A program made the translations under genes and the position numbers. A stretch of DNA of 64,000 nt, taken from contig NZ_QLLC01000002.1 of NCBI RefSeq assembly GCF_003350205.1, positions 1 to 64,000 on the forward strand. Reading direction: 5' to 3'. This DNA comes from Brevundimonas bullata. Its GTDB lineage: Bacteria; Pseudomonadota; Alphaproteobacteria; Caulobacterales; Caulobacteraceae. Positions 39,835 through 49,688 of this stretch are shown one piece after another; the first letter of the stretch is position 1; each line of letters starts with the position of its first letter. Under the pieces are notes generated by a model. The model did no database searches and was not told the origin of the DNA. It was given only the letters and a program-made list of their open reading frames with translations.

Positions 39835-42800
39835 ATGTTCAAACTCATCATTGAGGCCTCGGTCCGCCATCGCTGGTTCGTGGTTCTGGCGGCGGCCCTG
39901 ATCGCGACGCTCGGCCTCTATAATCTGACGCGTCTGCCCATCGACGCCGTGCCCGACATCACCAATCGTCAGGTGCGGATCACCACCCTGGCGCCGGCTC
40001 TGGCGCCCGAACAGGTCGAGCGACAAGTCACCTATCCGCTGGAGACGGCGATGGCCGGGCTGCCGGGACTGGAGAGCACCCGCTCGCTGTCGCGCAACGG
40101 CTTCAGCCAGATCACTGTCGTCTTCACCGACCGCACCGACATCTATTTCGCACGCCAGCAGGTGGCCGAGCGGATGCGCGGCGCCTCCCTGCCCGAGGGT
40201 GTCGAACCGGCGCTGGCGCCAATCACCACGGGCCTGGGCGAGGTGCTGATGTGGACGGTGGACTATGCGCCGTTCGACGCCCGCAAGGTCAAGGCAGGCA
40301 AGCCCGGCTGGCAGGCTGACGGCGTCTATCTGACGCCGGAGGGCGAGCGGCTGACCACGCCGGCGCAGCGCGCGACCTATCTGCGGACGGTGCAGGACTG
40401 GATCATCGCGCCGCAGATGCGGACTACGCCGGGGCTGGCGGGGATCGACGTCAACGGCGGCTTTGTGAAGGAGTATGCGGTGCGGCCCGACGTGGCCGCC
40501 CTGACCCGCTACGGCCTGTCCGTCACCGATCTGGCGACGGCGCTGGAGCGGGCCAATGTTCAGGCCGGCGCCGGCCATGTGCAGCGCGCGGGCGAGGCCC
40601 TGGTGGTGCGGGTCGACGCGCGGGCCGCCACAGTCGACGATCTGGCTCAGGCGCCGGTCGTCAACCGGGCCGGGCTGACGGTGCGGGTCGCAGATGTGGC
40701 CAGGGTCGAGATCGGCCAGGCGCCGCGTCTGGGCGGCGCCAGCCGCGACGGGCATGAGGCGGTGCTGGGCACGGCCCTGATGCTGGCCGGAGAGAACAGC
40801 CGCACCGTGGCGCAGGCGGCGGCCCGGCAACTGGCGCGCGTCGGCGACAGCCTGCCGCCCGATGTGGCGGCCGTGTCGGTGCTGGATCGCAGCCAACTGG
40901 TCGATTCCACCATCGCCACCGTGGCCCGCAACTTGGCCGAGGGGGCCATGCTGGTCATCGTCGTCCTGTTCCTGCTGCTGGGCAATTTCCGGGCGGCGGC
41001 GATCACGGCCCTGATGATCCCGTTGAGCTTCCTGTTCGCCGTCATCGGCATGAACCGTTTCGGCATCAGCGGAAACCTGATGAGCCTGGGCGCGCTCGAC
41101 TTCGGCCTGATGGTCGACGGCGGGGTGGTGGTGATCGAGAACACCCTGCTGATGCTCAGCCAACGGCGGGGCGAGCTGGGGCGGCCGCTGGTCGTGCGCG
41201 AGCGTCTGGACATCGCCGCCCGCGCGGCACGCCAGATGGTCAAGCCGGCGGCGTTCGGACAACTGATCATCCTCCTGGTTTTCACGCCCTTGCTGCTGCT
41301 GGAAGGGGTGGAGGGCAAGACCTTCGTGCCGATGGGCGCGACCGTCATGCTGGCCCTGGTCGGGGCCTTCGTCTTTTCCTTCACCTTTGTTCCGGCGATG
41401 ACGGCCCTGCTGGTGCGCGAGCCCAGGGACGTCCGTCTCGGCGCCAAGGGTCAGATCGAAGAGCATGAGACGCGCCTGTTGCGCGTCGCCCGGCGGGGCA
41501 TCGAACCGGCGATCCGAGCGGCGGCGGCACGACCCAAAGCGGTGTTGGCGGCGGCTCTGGCTGCGCTGGCGCTCGGGGCCGTGTCGTTTGCGACCCTGGG
41601 GCGCGAGTTCGTCCCGACGCTGGACGAGGGCGACATCGCCATGCAGGCGTCGCGCGTGCCGTCGGTCTCGCTGGAGCAGTCGCTTCAGATGCAGAGGGGG
41701 CTGGAACGGGCCATCAAGGCCATGCCCGAGGTCGAGACCGTCTTTTCACGCACCGGCACCGCCGAGGCGGCGGTCGATCCCATGCCGGTCAATGTCTCGG
41801 ACAGCGTCATCATCCTGAAGGACCGCAAGGCCTGGCCGGACCCTAAGCTGACGAAAGAGGAACTGATCGAGCGGATCGAGCAGACGGTCGGCCAGCAGAT
41901 CGGCAATGCCTTCGAGTTCAGCCAGCCGATCGAACTGCGGTTCAATGAGCTGATCTCGGGCGTGCGCAGCGACCTGGCGGTCATGATCTATGGCGAGGAT
42001 TTCGAGCAGATGAAGGTGGTCGCCGACCAGGTGGCCGATCGCCTGCGCCAGACGCCGGGCGCGGCGGACGTCAAGGTCGAACAGGTGTCGGGCCTGCCCA
42101 CCCTGACGGTCAGCGTGGATCGCTTCAACGCCGCCAGCTACGGCCTGTCGGCGGCGGACGTCAGCGAGACGGTGTCTGCGGCGGTGGGCGGCGCGCAGGC
42201 GGGCCGCATCTTCGAGGGCGACCGCCGCTTTGACGTGGTGGTGCGTCTGGCCGACGAGGCGCGCAATGACCCGGCCAGCCTGGCCGCCCTGCCTGTCGTC
42301 GCCGCCAGCGGGGTGATCGCGCCCCTGTCCTCGGTCGCCGTCATTCAGACGGGGGAGGGGCCGAACCAGATCAGTCGCCACAACGGCAGCCGCCGCATGG
42401 TGGTCCAGGCCAATGTGCGCGGTCGCGACCTGGGCGGCTTTGTCGCCGAGGCTCAAAGGTCGGTGGCTGATGTTCCGCTGCCGACCGGCTATCGGCTGGA
42501 GTGGGGCGGGCAGTTCGAGAACCTGAAACGGGCCGAGCAGCGATTGTCGCTGGTCGTGCCGGTGGTCTTCGTCCTGATCGGCGTCCTGCTGTTCATGGCC
42601 CTAGGGTCGTTCACGGAGGCGGGGCTGGTCTTCGCCTGCGTGCCTCTGGCCCTGGTCGGCGGGGCCTTGGCCCTGTTGCTGCGAGGGATGCCCTTCTCGG
42701 TCTCGGCGGCGGTCGGCTTCATCGCTGTGTCAGGGGTGGCGACCCTGAACGGGCTGGTGCTGATGCAGGCGATCCGCGAACGGCTGGAGGCCGGGCTGGC

Positions 42801-43035
42801 CCCGCTAGAGGCGGCGGTTCAGGGGGCGTGCAGCCGGTTGCGCGCGGTGCTGACCACGGCGACCGTGGCCATCGTCGGCTTCCTGCCTATGGCTCTGGCG
42901 CACGGGGCGGGGGCCGAGGTGCAAAAGCCGCTGGCGACCGTGGTGATCGGCGGCCTGCTGACCGCCACAGCCCTGACGCTGCTGGTCCTGCCGAGCCTTG
43001 CGGCGCGGACGGTGAAAAGGCGGGATGCGGTTTAA
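39835..43035 (+). CDS. czcA: Heavy-metal RND efflux pump (CzcA type)
   Basis: A 1066-residue inner-membrane proton/metal antiporter with 12 predicted membrane helices and two large periplasmic loops. The N-terminus has LPIDAVPDITNRQVRI. The helix-4 signature is GALDFGLMVDGGVVVIENTL, the D-F-G/D-G-x-V-x-x-E-N pattern of the CzcA/CnrA/NccA pumps (cobalt, zinc, cadmium, nickel) rather than the CusA form. Other landmarks are FVPTLDEGDIAMQASRVPS, RNGFSQITVVF and SGVATLNGLVLMQAIRERLE. Metal specificity cannot be settled by reading. It is the last gene of czcCBA; a hairpin follows. Confidence 0.95.
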   Translation: MFKLIIEASVRHRWFVVLAAALIATLGLYNLTRLPIDAVPDITNRQVRITTLAPALAPEQVERQVTYPLETAMAGLPGLESTRSLSRNGFSQITVVFTDRTDIYFARQQVAERMRGASLPEGVEPALAPITTGLGEVLMWTVDYAPFDARKVKAGKPGWQADGVYLTPEGERLTTPAQRATYLRTVQDWIIAPQMRTTPGLAGIDVNGGFVKEYAVRPDVAALTRYGLSVTDLATALERANVQAGAGHVQRAGEALVVRVDARAATVDDLAQAPVVNRAGLTVRVADVARVEIGQAPRLGGASRDGHEAVLGTALMLAGENSRTVAQAAARQLARVGDSLPPDVAAVSVLDRSQLVDSTIATVARNLAEGAMLVIVVLFLLLGNFRAAAITALMIPLSFLFAVIGMNRFGISGNLMSLGALDFGLMVDGGVVVIENTLLMLSQRRGELGRPLVVRERLDIAARAARQMVKPAAFGQLIILLVFTPLLLLEGVEGKTFVPMGATVMLALVGAFVFSFTFVPAMTALLVREPRDVRLGAKGQIEEHETRLLRVARRGIEPAIRAAAARPKAVLAAALAALALGAVSFATLGREFVPTLDEGDIAMQASRVPSVSLEQSLQMQRGLERAIKAMPEVETVFSRTGTAEAAVDPMPVNVSDSVIILKDRKAWPDPKLTKEELIERIEQTVGQQIGNAFEFSQPIELRFNELISGVRSDLAVMIYGEDFEQMKVVADQVADRLRQTPGAADVKVEQVSGLPTLTVSVDRFNAASYGLSAADVSETVSAAVGGAQAGRIFEGDRRFDVVVRLADEARNDPASLAALPVVAASGVIAPLSSVAVIQTGEGPNQISRHNGSRRMVVQANVRGRDLGGFVAEAQRSVADVPLPTGYRLEWGGQFENLKRAEQRLSLVVPVVFVLIGVLLFMALGSFTEAGLVFACVPLALVGGALALLLRGMPFSVSAAVGFIAVSGVATLNGLVLMQAIRERLEAGLAPLEAAVQGACSRLRAVLTTATVAIVGFLPMALAHGAGAEVQKPLATVVIGGLLTATALTLLVLPSLAARTVKRRDAV

Positions 43036-43055
43036 CCGCCGGCATGAAGGAGACA

Positions 43056-43082
43056 GAGCCCCCTGCGGGGTGCAGGGGGCTC
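43056..43082. terminator. Convergent terminator between czcA and the autotransporter gene
   Basis: GAGCCCCCTGC pairs with GCAGGGGGCTC around a GGGGT loop, an 11-bp stem 20 bp after the czcA stop and 9 bp from the autotransporter stop. No long T-run is present, but its place between two converging genes supports termination for both. Confidence 0.7.
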
Positions 43083-43091
43083 CGCAGGGAC

Positions 43092-46000
43092 TTAGAACGA
43101 AACGCGGACGCCGATGCGGCCGGTGTAGTTCCTGTAGTCTTCGCCAGCGTCGGCCTTGGCTTCGACGAAGCCCGTCAGGCCGGTCTTCGAGGTGAAGGTC
43201 ACGCCCAGTTGGTACTGGCCGTAGGCGTCGACCGCGGTGTTGGCGAAAGTGCTGTCGGCCGCGCCCGAGGTGAAGCGGACGCCGTCTTCGCCGGCCAGTT
43301 CCTGCACCAGATGGGCCCCCAGGTAGTAGCCGATCTGGCCCTGGGCGATGGACCCGGCGCCGCCGAGGCGGGCGCCGGCCTTGGCGCGCAGGCCGTCCAG
43401 GGCTTCGAAGTCGATCACCGCGCCCTGCGAGGCCAGGGCGTCGAGGTCGGTGCGGCTGTAGGCCAGGCTGACCACGGGCTCGAAGAAGAAGGCTTGGGTC
43501 TCGATCTTTCCGTTGAAGCGGGCGCCGGTCTCGACCTGGAGACCGTAGCCGCGACCGTCGAGGTCTTCATCATAGCCGGCAGTGGTGCTGCGGGCCTGGA
43601 TGTCGATCAGGTCGTACTTGGCCAGGGCGTTGACGAAGTAGCGACCCCGCTGAACGCCGGCGTAGGCGCCCAGGTTGAGGCCCTTGTAGTCGGCGCTGTC
43701 GGCCTTGTCCTTGAACTCCAGCGTCGAGTCGACATAGCCGCCGGTCAGACCATAGGTCACGCCCGTAGCGCCGATCACGCCCAGATCGACGCCCATCTGA
43801 CCGCCCACGTGGTCCTGAGTATAGGACAGGTCGACGGTCTGATCGACGCCGTTGCCGGCGCGGATCAGGGTCTCGTCACGCTTGTCGGCGGCGCCATAGA
43901 CCTGGCCCCAGACGCGGCGGTCGGAGGCCGCCTGGCTCGGATCGCGCAGGGCGGCGGTGTGGGCCGACCAGGCGTCGGCCGACTGACGCCACAGGGTCTG
44001 GGCGCCTTCGTTCAGCTTGAGCGTGCGGAAGACGGCGTCGCCTTCCGTCACGGCGATGAAGAAGTCGTCCGCGGCCACATCATGACGCACGCCGTAACGG
44101 GCGAAGCCGATGTTGGTGGTCTCATCCGCCATGGTGAAGGCGCCGGCCGCCGAACCGCCGGCGGCATCGACCAGTTTCAGAACGGCGCCCGGCTTCAGCT
44201 GAGCGGCGGTCTTGTAGTTCAGGGTGATGGTGGTCGTGCCTGTGGCGCTGCCGCCGACGACCAGTTGATCGTAAGTCGGTCCGCCGGTCGCGCCCGCGTC
44301 CATGTCCAGCACCAGACGTCCGTCCATGCCCACATAGTCGCCCGAGATCGTCAGAACGTCGCCCACGCGGCCGTCGGCCAGGTTGATGGTTCCAGCGTTC
44401 ACGAAGCGCTCGAGACGCGCCAGGGTCGCATGGCCCTGCATCGTCACCAGGCCGGTGTTGACGAAGCGGTCGCTTCCGCCGCCGAAGTCGCTGAAGCCCG
44501 ACAGGACGAAGCGTCCCGTGTTGTTGACGACGTCGTCGCCGGCGCCGAACTCGACGTTGCCGGTGATCAGGCCGCTGTTGTTCAACGTCACCTCGCCCTG
44601 GGCGAAGATCGTGCTCTGCTCGCCCCGGTTGATCGTGCCGGCGTTGTTGATCAGCACGGTCTCGCCTTCGGCGTAGATGGTGCTGACGCCGCGCATGGAT
44701 TTCGTGGTGACGGAGGCGGGGTTGATGCTCCGCACGCCGCTCGTCAGGACGCTGGCGGCGCCGATGTTGAGGACGACGTCGCCGTCCTGGGAGGTGGCCA
44801 GTATGGCGTCGGCGTTGGTCGAGGTGATGGCGCCCGTCGTGGAGACGGTGATGTCGCCTTCGCCGCTGCTGGCCCGGATGGCCTGGTCGTGAGCGCTGAC
44901 GGCGCCGGCCGTCACCAACATGTCGCCGACCTCGCTGCTGACGTTGACGCCGCGGCTGCCGTAGCCCGTGGCCGAGATGCTATTGACCTTGATCGTCGCC
45001 GTATTGCTGGTCGAGCTGGCCAGGACGCCATCGGAATCCTGGCCTAGGGTCGAGACCGAATTGACGTCGACGAAAATTCCGCCCCCGCCGTTCACGTCGA
45101 CGCCATGGGCCTCGCTGCCTTCGGTGGAGATCGCGCCGGTGCTGACGACGCGGGCGACGCCGTCGGCATAGAGGTCAAGGCCGCTGCTGTCCGCGCCCGT
45201 GGTCGTGACCGAGCTGACGGTGACGTTCAGGTCGCCCGTGTCGTTCCGGGCGTCGACGCCCTCGCTGTAGTCGCCGCTCGTCGAGATCAGGCCTTGCGCG
45301 ATGATCGTGACGAGGTCCCCGCCGCCGTTCACATTGATGGCGTCGGAACTGTATCCGCTGGTCGTGACCGTCGCCGTGGTGACGCTGATGTCGCCCGTGC
45401 TGGAGGCGTCGATGGCATCGGCGTTTTCACCGGAGGTCGAGACCGGGGCCTTGGCGACGATGATGATCTTGCCGCTGTCGCTTTCGGCCAGAATGGCGTC
45501 TGCGAAGTCGCCGGTGGTCGTGACGGCCTCCGCCGTGGTGATGGCGATGTCGGCGCTGTCGCTGCCGGCGCCGACCCCGTTGCCGTTTTCGCCGGAGGTC
45601 GAGATCGCGGCCAGGGTGAGGATGTCCACCGACCCGCTGTTGCCAATGGCGCGGACGCCGTCGCCGTAGTCGCCCGTGGTCGTGATCAGGCCATTGGCGA
45701 CGATCTTGGCGATACCGCTGAGGCTGTGCGCGTAGAGGGCGGCGCCGCTCCCGCCGGTCGTGACGGCGGCGGCGGAAACCGTGACGTCGTTTTCGCTCTG
45801 GGCGGCGACGCCATAGCTGTCGTTTCCGGTCGTGGTGATCGAGCCGGTGCTGACGACGCTGACGGTTCCGCTGGACGCCTGGGCAGAGATGCCGCTGCTG
45901 CTGTCGCCGGTCGTCGTGATGGCGGCGGCGCTGTTGACTTGAACCGTGCCGGATTGGGTGGAGGCCAGGATGGCGTCGCTGTCTGCACCGCTCGTGGCCA

Positions 46001-48281
46001 GCGTGCCCGAGGCGTCAAGCGTGACATCGCCCGTGAGCGTCCAGAGATTGACGGCGTCGCTGTCGCTGCCCGTGGTCGAGACTGAACTGACCTCGGCCCG
46101 GATGTCGGACTGCAGAGCCTGCAGCCGGATGGCCGTGGCGAAGTCGCCCGTGGTCGAGACGGCGCCGTGGCTGATCAGGGAGATGTCGCCGCCCGCGTCG
46201 GCGGTTTCGGCGCTGATCCCATAGGCGCTGTCGCCGGTCGCGGAGACGGCGCCCTGGTTGGTGATGGAGATCGCGCCGCTCATGCTTTCCGCATGGACGC
46301 CGGCGCTGCCCATACCTGCGGTCGTGAGATCGCCGGAGTTTTCGATGGTCACGGCGCCCGAGGTGGTTTGCGCCTTGATCGCATGGGCGAAGTCCTCGGT
46401 GGTCGTCACGGAGCCCGAGTTGTTGATCTTCAGCGCGCCAGCCCCCGTGAGGCTGCTGATGCCCGTGCTGGACGACCTGATGTCGCCCGCGTTGGCGACG
46501 CTGACCGAACCGTCAATGCTCGTGGCGTAGACGCCGAGGCTGCCGGCGCCCGTGGTCGTGATCGTCCCCGAGGTGGCGAGATCCACATTCCCGGAGCCGA
46601 AGTTGTTGGCGGTGATCGCGTGGCTGTTGGCGCCAGCCGTCGTGACGGAAGCGATCGTGGCCGTGATGTCGCCCTGCTCGTTGGACAGGGAAACCCCGAG
46701 GCTGTTGTCGCCGATGGTCGAGACCGCGCCGGTGCTGACCAGGGTCACATCGCCTTCAAGGTTGCCGATGCCGATGCCGTTGGCGGCGAAGCCCGAGGTT
46801 GAGACCTCGCCGTGGTTTTTGACCAGAATGTCGCCCGTCTGGCTGGTGACGACAATGCCGGTCGCCCCATTCCCGGTGGTGGCGACGGTCCCGGTCGCCT
46901 CATTGGTAAGGGTGACTGCGCCGCTGACGCTTTGCGCCACGAGGGCGTGGGCGTTGTCGCTATACGTTGCGACATTGCCAGTGTTCAGCACGTTCACGGC
47001 GCCGCTGGACGAATAGGCCAGAATGCCGCGCGCTGCGTTGCCCACGGTCGTCAACTGGTTGGTATTTTCAACAGACACGGCGCCGGTGTTCGAGCGGGCT
47101 TCAATGCCGTGGCTGTCCTGGCCCGCTGTGGAGATCACGCCGTGGTTGGCGACTGTGACGGCGCCATTGCCTGACTCGGCCTTGATCGCTGCGCTTAGCG
47201 CGCTGGTGGTCGTGACGGCGCCGGTGGTGGTGATCGTGGTCCTGCCGTCGATGTTCTGCGTCAGGATGCCGGAACTGAAGAATCCTGCGGTCGCCAAACT
47301 GTCCGCTGTGACGGTGATGTCGCTGTGGTCGTTGGTGGCGAAGATGGCTGCGCTGTTGGCGCCCTGGGTGGCGCCTGAAGCGATATCAATCGTGATCGCG
47401 CCGGACCCGGCGGTTGCGCCGGATGAGGTGGCGCGGACAGCGTGGCTGCCGTTGTTGCCGCCGGTCGTAACGGAACCTGCCGTGATGTCGAGCGCGCCCC
47501 CAGTCATCTGGGCGATGACGCCGTGGCTGTTGTTGCTGAGCGTCGTCACGTCGGCGACTTCGATCACGACATCGCCGCCGGCCATGACATTGACGCCGCT
47601 GCTGAACTGGCCCTGGGTCTGGATCGTGCCGTCGCTTGTGATGCTCACGGCGCCGGTGACGGCGTTGACCCGGATGCCGTTGGCGTCGTGGCCCTGGGTC
47701 GAGATGTTCTCGACGTGGATGTCGAGGGCGCCGTCGTAGGTCGACGTTGCGATCCCGTTGGCGTTTGACTCCGTCGTGGTGATCGATCCTGCGTTGATGA
47801 CGGTGTCGCCCGCGCCGTTGGAGGCCGAAATGCCGTCCCTGGTGCTGGTGATCGAGGACGAGTTGACGGTCAGCAGCCCCCTGTCCGTGACGGCGAGAAT
47901 GCCGGTGCTGTTTGTGCCCGTCAGAAGGATGGCGCCGGCTTGGTTGATCGTCAGATCGCCGTCGAAGGTCGAGCCGGTGATGCCGCCGACATTGACGCCT
48001 GCCGAGTTCACCTGGGCGGCCGCTTCAAGATTGATCGTCAGATCATTCGCCGCCATCGCGCCGTAGGCGATGCCGTTTGCATAGGGGGCGCCGGCGGCCG
48101 TGCAGGTGACTGCGCCGTTGACCACGGCGCCGCACTCGTCGGGGGCGAAGGCCAGGGCGGGGGAGGTCAGGGCCACGGCGGCGCCGACCAGGGCCGAACC
48201 GATCTTAAGGCGCGAGCGCAGCGGCAGGGACTTGCCGATAGGTTGAGAAATAGTTACCGATGAGTGCGTGAAGGTGCGCAT
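43092..48281 (-). CDS. Large repeat-built autotransporter
   Basis: A 1729-residue type V secretion protein. The start at 48281 follows CAGGACC and gives an extended signal peptide (KIGSALVGAAVALTSPALA); a longer frame upstream has no such leader. The passenger from about residue 110 to 1160 is a chain of ~39 imperfect units of about 27 residues with core (I/V)(S/T)TTG-x-x-S-x-G(I/V)xA, expected to fold as a beta-helix. A linker and a C-terminal autotransporter barrel of about 280 residues (WGQVYGAADKRDETL, GVTYGLTGGYVDSTLEF, RFNGKIETQAFFFEPVVSLA) end in the expected Phe (GRIGVRVSF). No protease motif, RGD or other active site is seen. Likely a surface adhesin or biofilm protein. Confidence 0.93.
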   Translation of the reverse strand: MRTFTHSSVTISQPIGKSLPLRSRLKIGSALVGAAVALTSPALAFAPDECGAVVNGAVTCTAAGAPYANGIAYGAMAANDLTINLEAAAQVNSAGVNVGGITGSTFDGDLTINQAGAILLTGTNSTGILAVTDRGLLTVNSSSITSTRDGISASNGAGDTVINAGSITTTESNANGIATSTYDGALDIHVENISTQGHDANGIRVNAVTGAVSITSDGTIQTQGQFSSGVNVMAGGDVVIEVADVTTLSNNSHGVIAQMTGGALDITAGSVTTGGNNGSHAVRATSSGATAGSGAITIDIASGATQGANSAAIFATNDHSDITVTADSLATAGFFSSGILTQNIDGRTTITTTGAVTTTSALSAAIKAESGNGAVTVANHGVISTAGQDSHGIEARSNTGAVSVENTNQLTTVGNAARGILAYSSSGAVNVLNTGNVATYSDNAHALVAQSVSGAVTLTNEATGTVATTGNGATGIVVTSQTGDILVKNHGEVSTSGFAANGIGIGNLEGDVTLVSTGAVSTIGDNSLGVSLSNEQGDITATIASVTTAGANSHAITANNFGSGNVDLATSGTITTTGAGSLGVYATSIDGSVSVANAGDIRSSSTGISSLTGAGALKINNSGSVTTTEDFAHAIKAQTTSGAVTIENSGDLTTAGMGSAGVHAESMSGAISITNQGAVSATGDSAYGISAETADAGGDISLISHGAVSTTGDFATAIRLQALQSDIRAEVSSVSTTGSDSDAVNLWTLTGDVTLDASGTLATSGADSDAILASTQSGTVQVNSAAAITTTGDSSSGISAQASSGTVSVVSTGSITTTGNDSYGVAAQSENDVTVSAAAVTTGGSGAALYAHSLSGIAKIVANGLITTTGDYGDGVRAIGNSGSVDILTLAAISTSGENGNGVGAGSDSADIAITTAEAVTTTGDFADAILAESDSGKIIIVAKAPVSTSGENADAIDASSTGDISVTTATVTTSGYSSDAINVNGGGDLVTIIAQGLISTSGDYSEGVDARNDTGDLNVTVSSVTTTGADSSGLDLYADGVARVVSTGAISTEGSEAHGVDVNGGGGIFVDVNSVSTLGQDSDGVLASSTSNTATIKVNSISATGYGSRGVNVSSEVGDMLVTAGAVSAHDQAIRASSGEGDITVSTTGAITSTNADAILATSQDGDVVLNIGAASVLTSGVRSINPASVTTKSMRGVSTIYAEGETVLINNAGTINRGEQSTIFAQGEVTLNNSGLITGNVEFGAGDDVVNNTGRFVLSGFSDFGGGSDRFVNTGLVTMQGHATLARLERFVNAGTINLADGRVGDVLTISGDYVGMDGRLVLDMDAGATGGPTYDQLVVGGSATGTTTITLNYKTAAQLKPGAVLKLVDAAGGSAAGAFTMADETTNIGFARYGVRHDVAADDFFIAVTEGDAVFRTLKLNEGAQTLWRQSADAWSAHTAALRDPSQAASDRRVWGQVYGAADKRDETLIRAGNGVDQTVDLSYTQDHVGGQMGVDLGVIGATGVTYGLTGGYVDSTLEFKDKADSADYKGLNLGAYAGVQRGRYFVNALAKYDLIDIQARSTTAGYDEDLDGRGYGLQVETGARFNGKIETQAFFFEPVVSLAYSRTDLDALASQGAVIDFEALDGLRAKAGARLGGAGSIAQGQIGYYLGAHLVQELAGEDGVRFTSGAADSTFANTAVDAYGQYQLGVTFTSKTGLTGFVEAKADAGEDYRNYTGRIGVRVSF
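44790..47900 (-). repeat. Approximately 39 tandem 81-bp coding repeats
   Basis: Within the autotransporter passenger, units such as ITTTGDSSSGISAQASSG and VTTTGDFADAILAESDSG recur every ~27 codons. I count about 39, of which a few are shortened (for example near 44,900 and 46,470). Similarity at DNA level is moderate, so slippage is no longer frequent, but unit number may differ between strains. Confidence 0.8.
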
Positions 48282-48663
48282 TTTGGTCCTGAGAATATTG
48301 TCTATCCACCGAAAACAATAAGGATGTTGGGCCTTGTTGCTTGGTTCAGGCGGAACCTGAGCGGCTGGTGAGGTATTCTCGGTCGTCGCGCAACGGTGAT
48401 GAACTCTGTTTTGCTCCGACGTTTCCGAATGATTGCTTTTCGTCACTAAGACGTAGCAATGCGTCACTGGGGCGTTTTCTTGCGTGCGTTTCCTCTTCTG
48501 TGAGGGGCGGCCCCTCAGGGGGGGCGAGAACGCATGGCGCATGAGGGACCTGGCGGTTCGATCGCGGGCCGGTCGTCTAAGCGTAGCCGTTGGGCGCGAC
48601 TTGATATAATTGGGAGCCTCGGCCCTGCGATCGACGCGGAGATCGATCTCTAGAGAGTGATGA
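48282..48663. promoter_or_regulatory. Divergent control region between autotransporter and AraC gene
   Basis: This 382-bp gap has no gene. CGTCACT-N4-CG occurs twice (48441-48453 and 48462-48474) exactly 21 bp apart, the spacing typical for AraC-family half-sites. A palindrome TGAGGGGC-G-GCCCCTCA lies at 48501-48517. I could not place promoters with confidence. Confidence 0.5.
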
Positions 48664-49644
48664 ATGCAGGGTTGGACGGATCAGGCGGAGCTCATCCAGA
48701 CAGCCGCCGGCCTGTCTTCCGACGACACCCTCAAGGCCATGTTTCCCCAGGTCTCGCACCTGATCGACGGACAGCTGGAGTTCGTGCCGGTTCAGACGGG
48801 TCTGTTCTGCTCGGTCAACGATTTCAGGACCCGCGGGCCGGGGGGCGACCGGATGGTTCTGCGCAACTGCGTGGCGATCCAGATCGTCAAGACGGCGAGC
48901 GTCCATCTGAATCTGCCGGGCCATGCCCGCTATCGTCATTCCGGCGCCCGCATAACCCTAACCACCTATCCGAAGGAAGTCCGTCAGGTCCGAGGCTACG
49001 ACGCCGGCACGCATGTCCAGTACATCGGCGCCTGGGCGGACCCGCAGTTGCTGATCGACGGCTTTGGCGTTCAGGTCGACGGCCTGGGCGAACCGCTGAG
49101 GAGTTTTTTCCGGGGCGAAGCCGACGCCCCGGCCTCTGTCAGCATGGCCCTTCCGTCTCGGCTATGGACGACGCTGGACGACATCTTCGGCTCCCCGCAT
49201 ACGGGCGTGCTGCGCAAGACCTATCTACAGGCCAAGATGATTGAAATGGTCTGCGAGGTGGTCAGCGCCCTGAACCGCCCGACCGAACCGGCGTTGCGAC
49301 CCGAAGGCTCCCTTTTTACCTACAGGGAGCTGAAGCAGATCGAGGCTGCGGCCGCTATCTACATGAAGGAACTCGGCGCGCCCCCTTCCGTCGCCGAGCT
49401 GGCGATGCGGGTGGGGCTGAACCGCAACAAGCTGACGTCGGGCTTCCAGGACGTCTTCAAATGCTCGCCGCACAAATACTCCAAAGACGTCCGCATGGAC
49501 TGGGCCCACCGTCTTCTTCAAGGCGGAGCCATAGGCGTGGCGCAGGTGGCGGAAAAGGTCGGCTATACTTCGGCCTCAGCCTTTAGCCGCGCCTATAGCG
49601 AGCATTTCGGCTTTCCGCCTTCGCGCGCCGATCGTCCGGGCTAG
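48664..49644 (+). CDS. AraC-family transcriptional regulator
   Basis: A 326-residue regulator. The N-terminal ~210 residues form an unassigned sensing domain (SVHLNLPGHARYRHSGARIT, VQYIGAWADPQLLIDGFGV). The C-terminal double helix-turn-helix includes PPSVAELAMRVGLNRNKLTS, GFQDVFKCSPHKYSKDVRMD and VAQVAEKVGYTSASAFSRAY, SEHFGFPPSRADRPG, the diagnostic AraC stretch. It is divergent from the autotransporter gene and probably controls it; paired 21-bp-spaced repeats in the gap are likely binding sites. The inducer is unknown. Confidence 0.93.
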   Translation: MQGWTDQAELIQTAAGLSSDDTLKAMFPQVSHLIDGQLEFVPVQTGLFCSVNDFRTRGPGGDRMVLRNCVAIQIVKTASVHLNLPGHARYRHSGARITLTTYPKEVRQVRGYDAGTHVQYIGAWADPQLLIDGFGVQVDGLGEPLRSFFRGEADAPASVSMALPSRLWTTLDDIFGSPHTGVLRKTYLQAKMIEMVCEVVSALNRPTEPALRPEGSLFTYRELKQIEAAAAIYMKELGAPPSVAELAMRVGLNRNKLTSGFQDVFKCSPHKYSKDVRMDWAHRLLQGGAIGVAQVAEKVGYTSASAFSRAYSEHFGFPPSRADRPG

Positions 49645-49688
49645 GCGCGCTTCTGGATTGTAGCGCCCCAGAGCGGCGGCAGCGGGGG

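Noticed and set aside
42501..47768. Long open frames on the plus strand opposite czcA and the autotransporter gene (for example 42501-45047 and 45105-46085)
   Set aside because: They are mirror frames produced by the repetitive, GC-rich codons of the real genes; their proteins are Gly/Ala/Asp-rich strings without domains, starts or ribosome-binding sites.
44790..47900. Possible CRISPR array suggested by regular repeats
   Set aside because: Repeats are in-frame coding units of about 81 bp with changing sequence and no invariant repeat/spacer structure; no cas genes are nearby.
48282..48542. Longer autotransporter start (1816 codons)
   Set aside because: The added 87 residues are basic and not signal-like, while ATG 48281 has a ribosome-binding site and is followed by an extended signal peptide.
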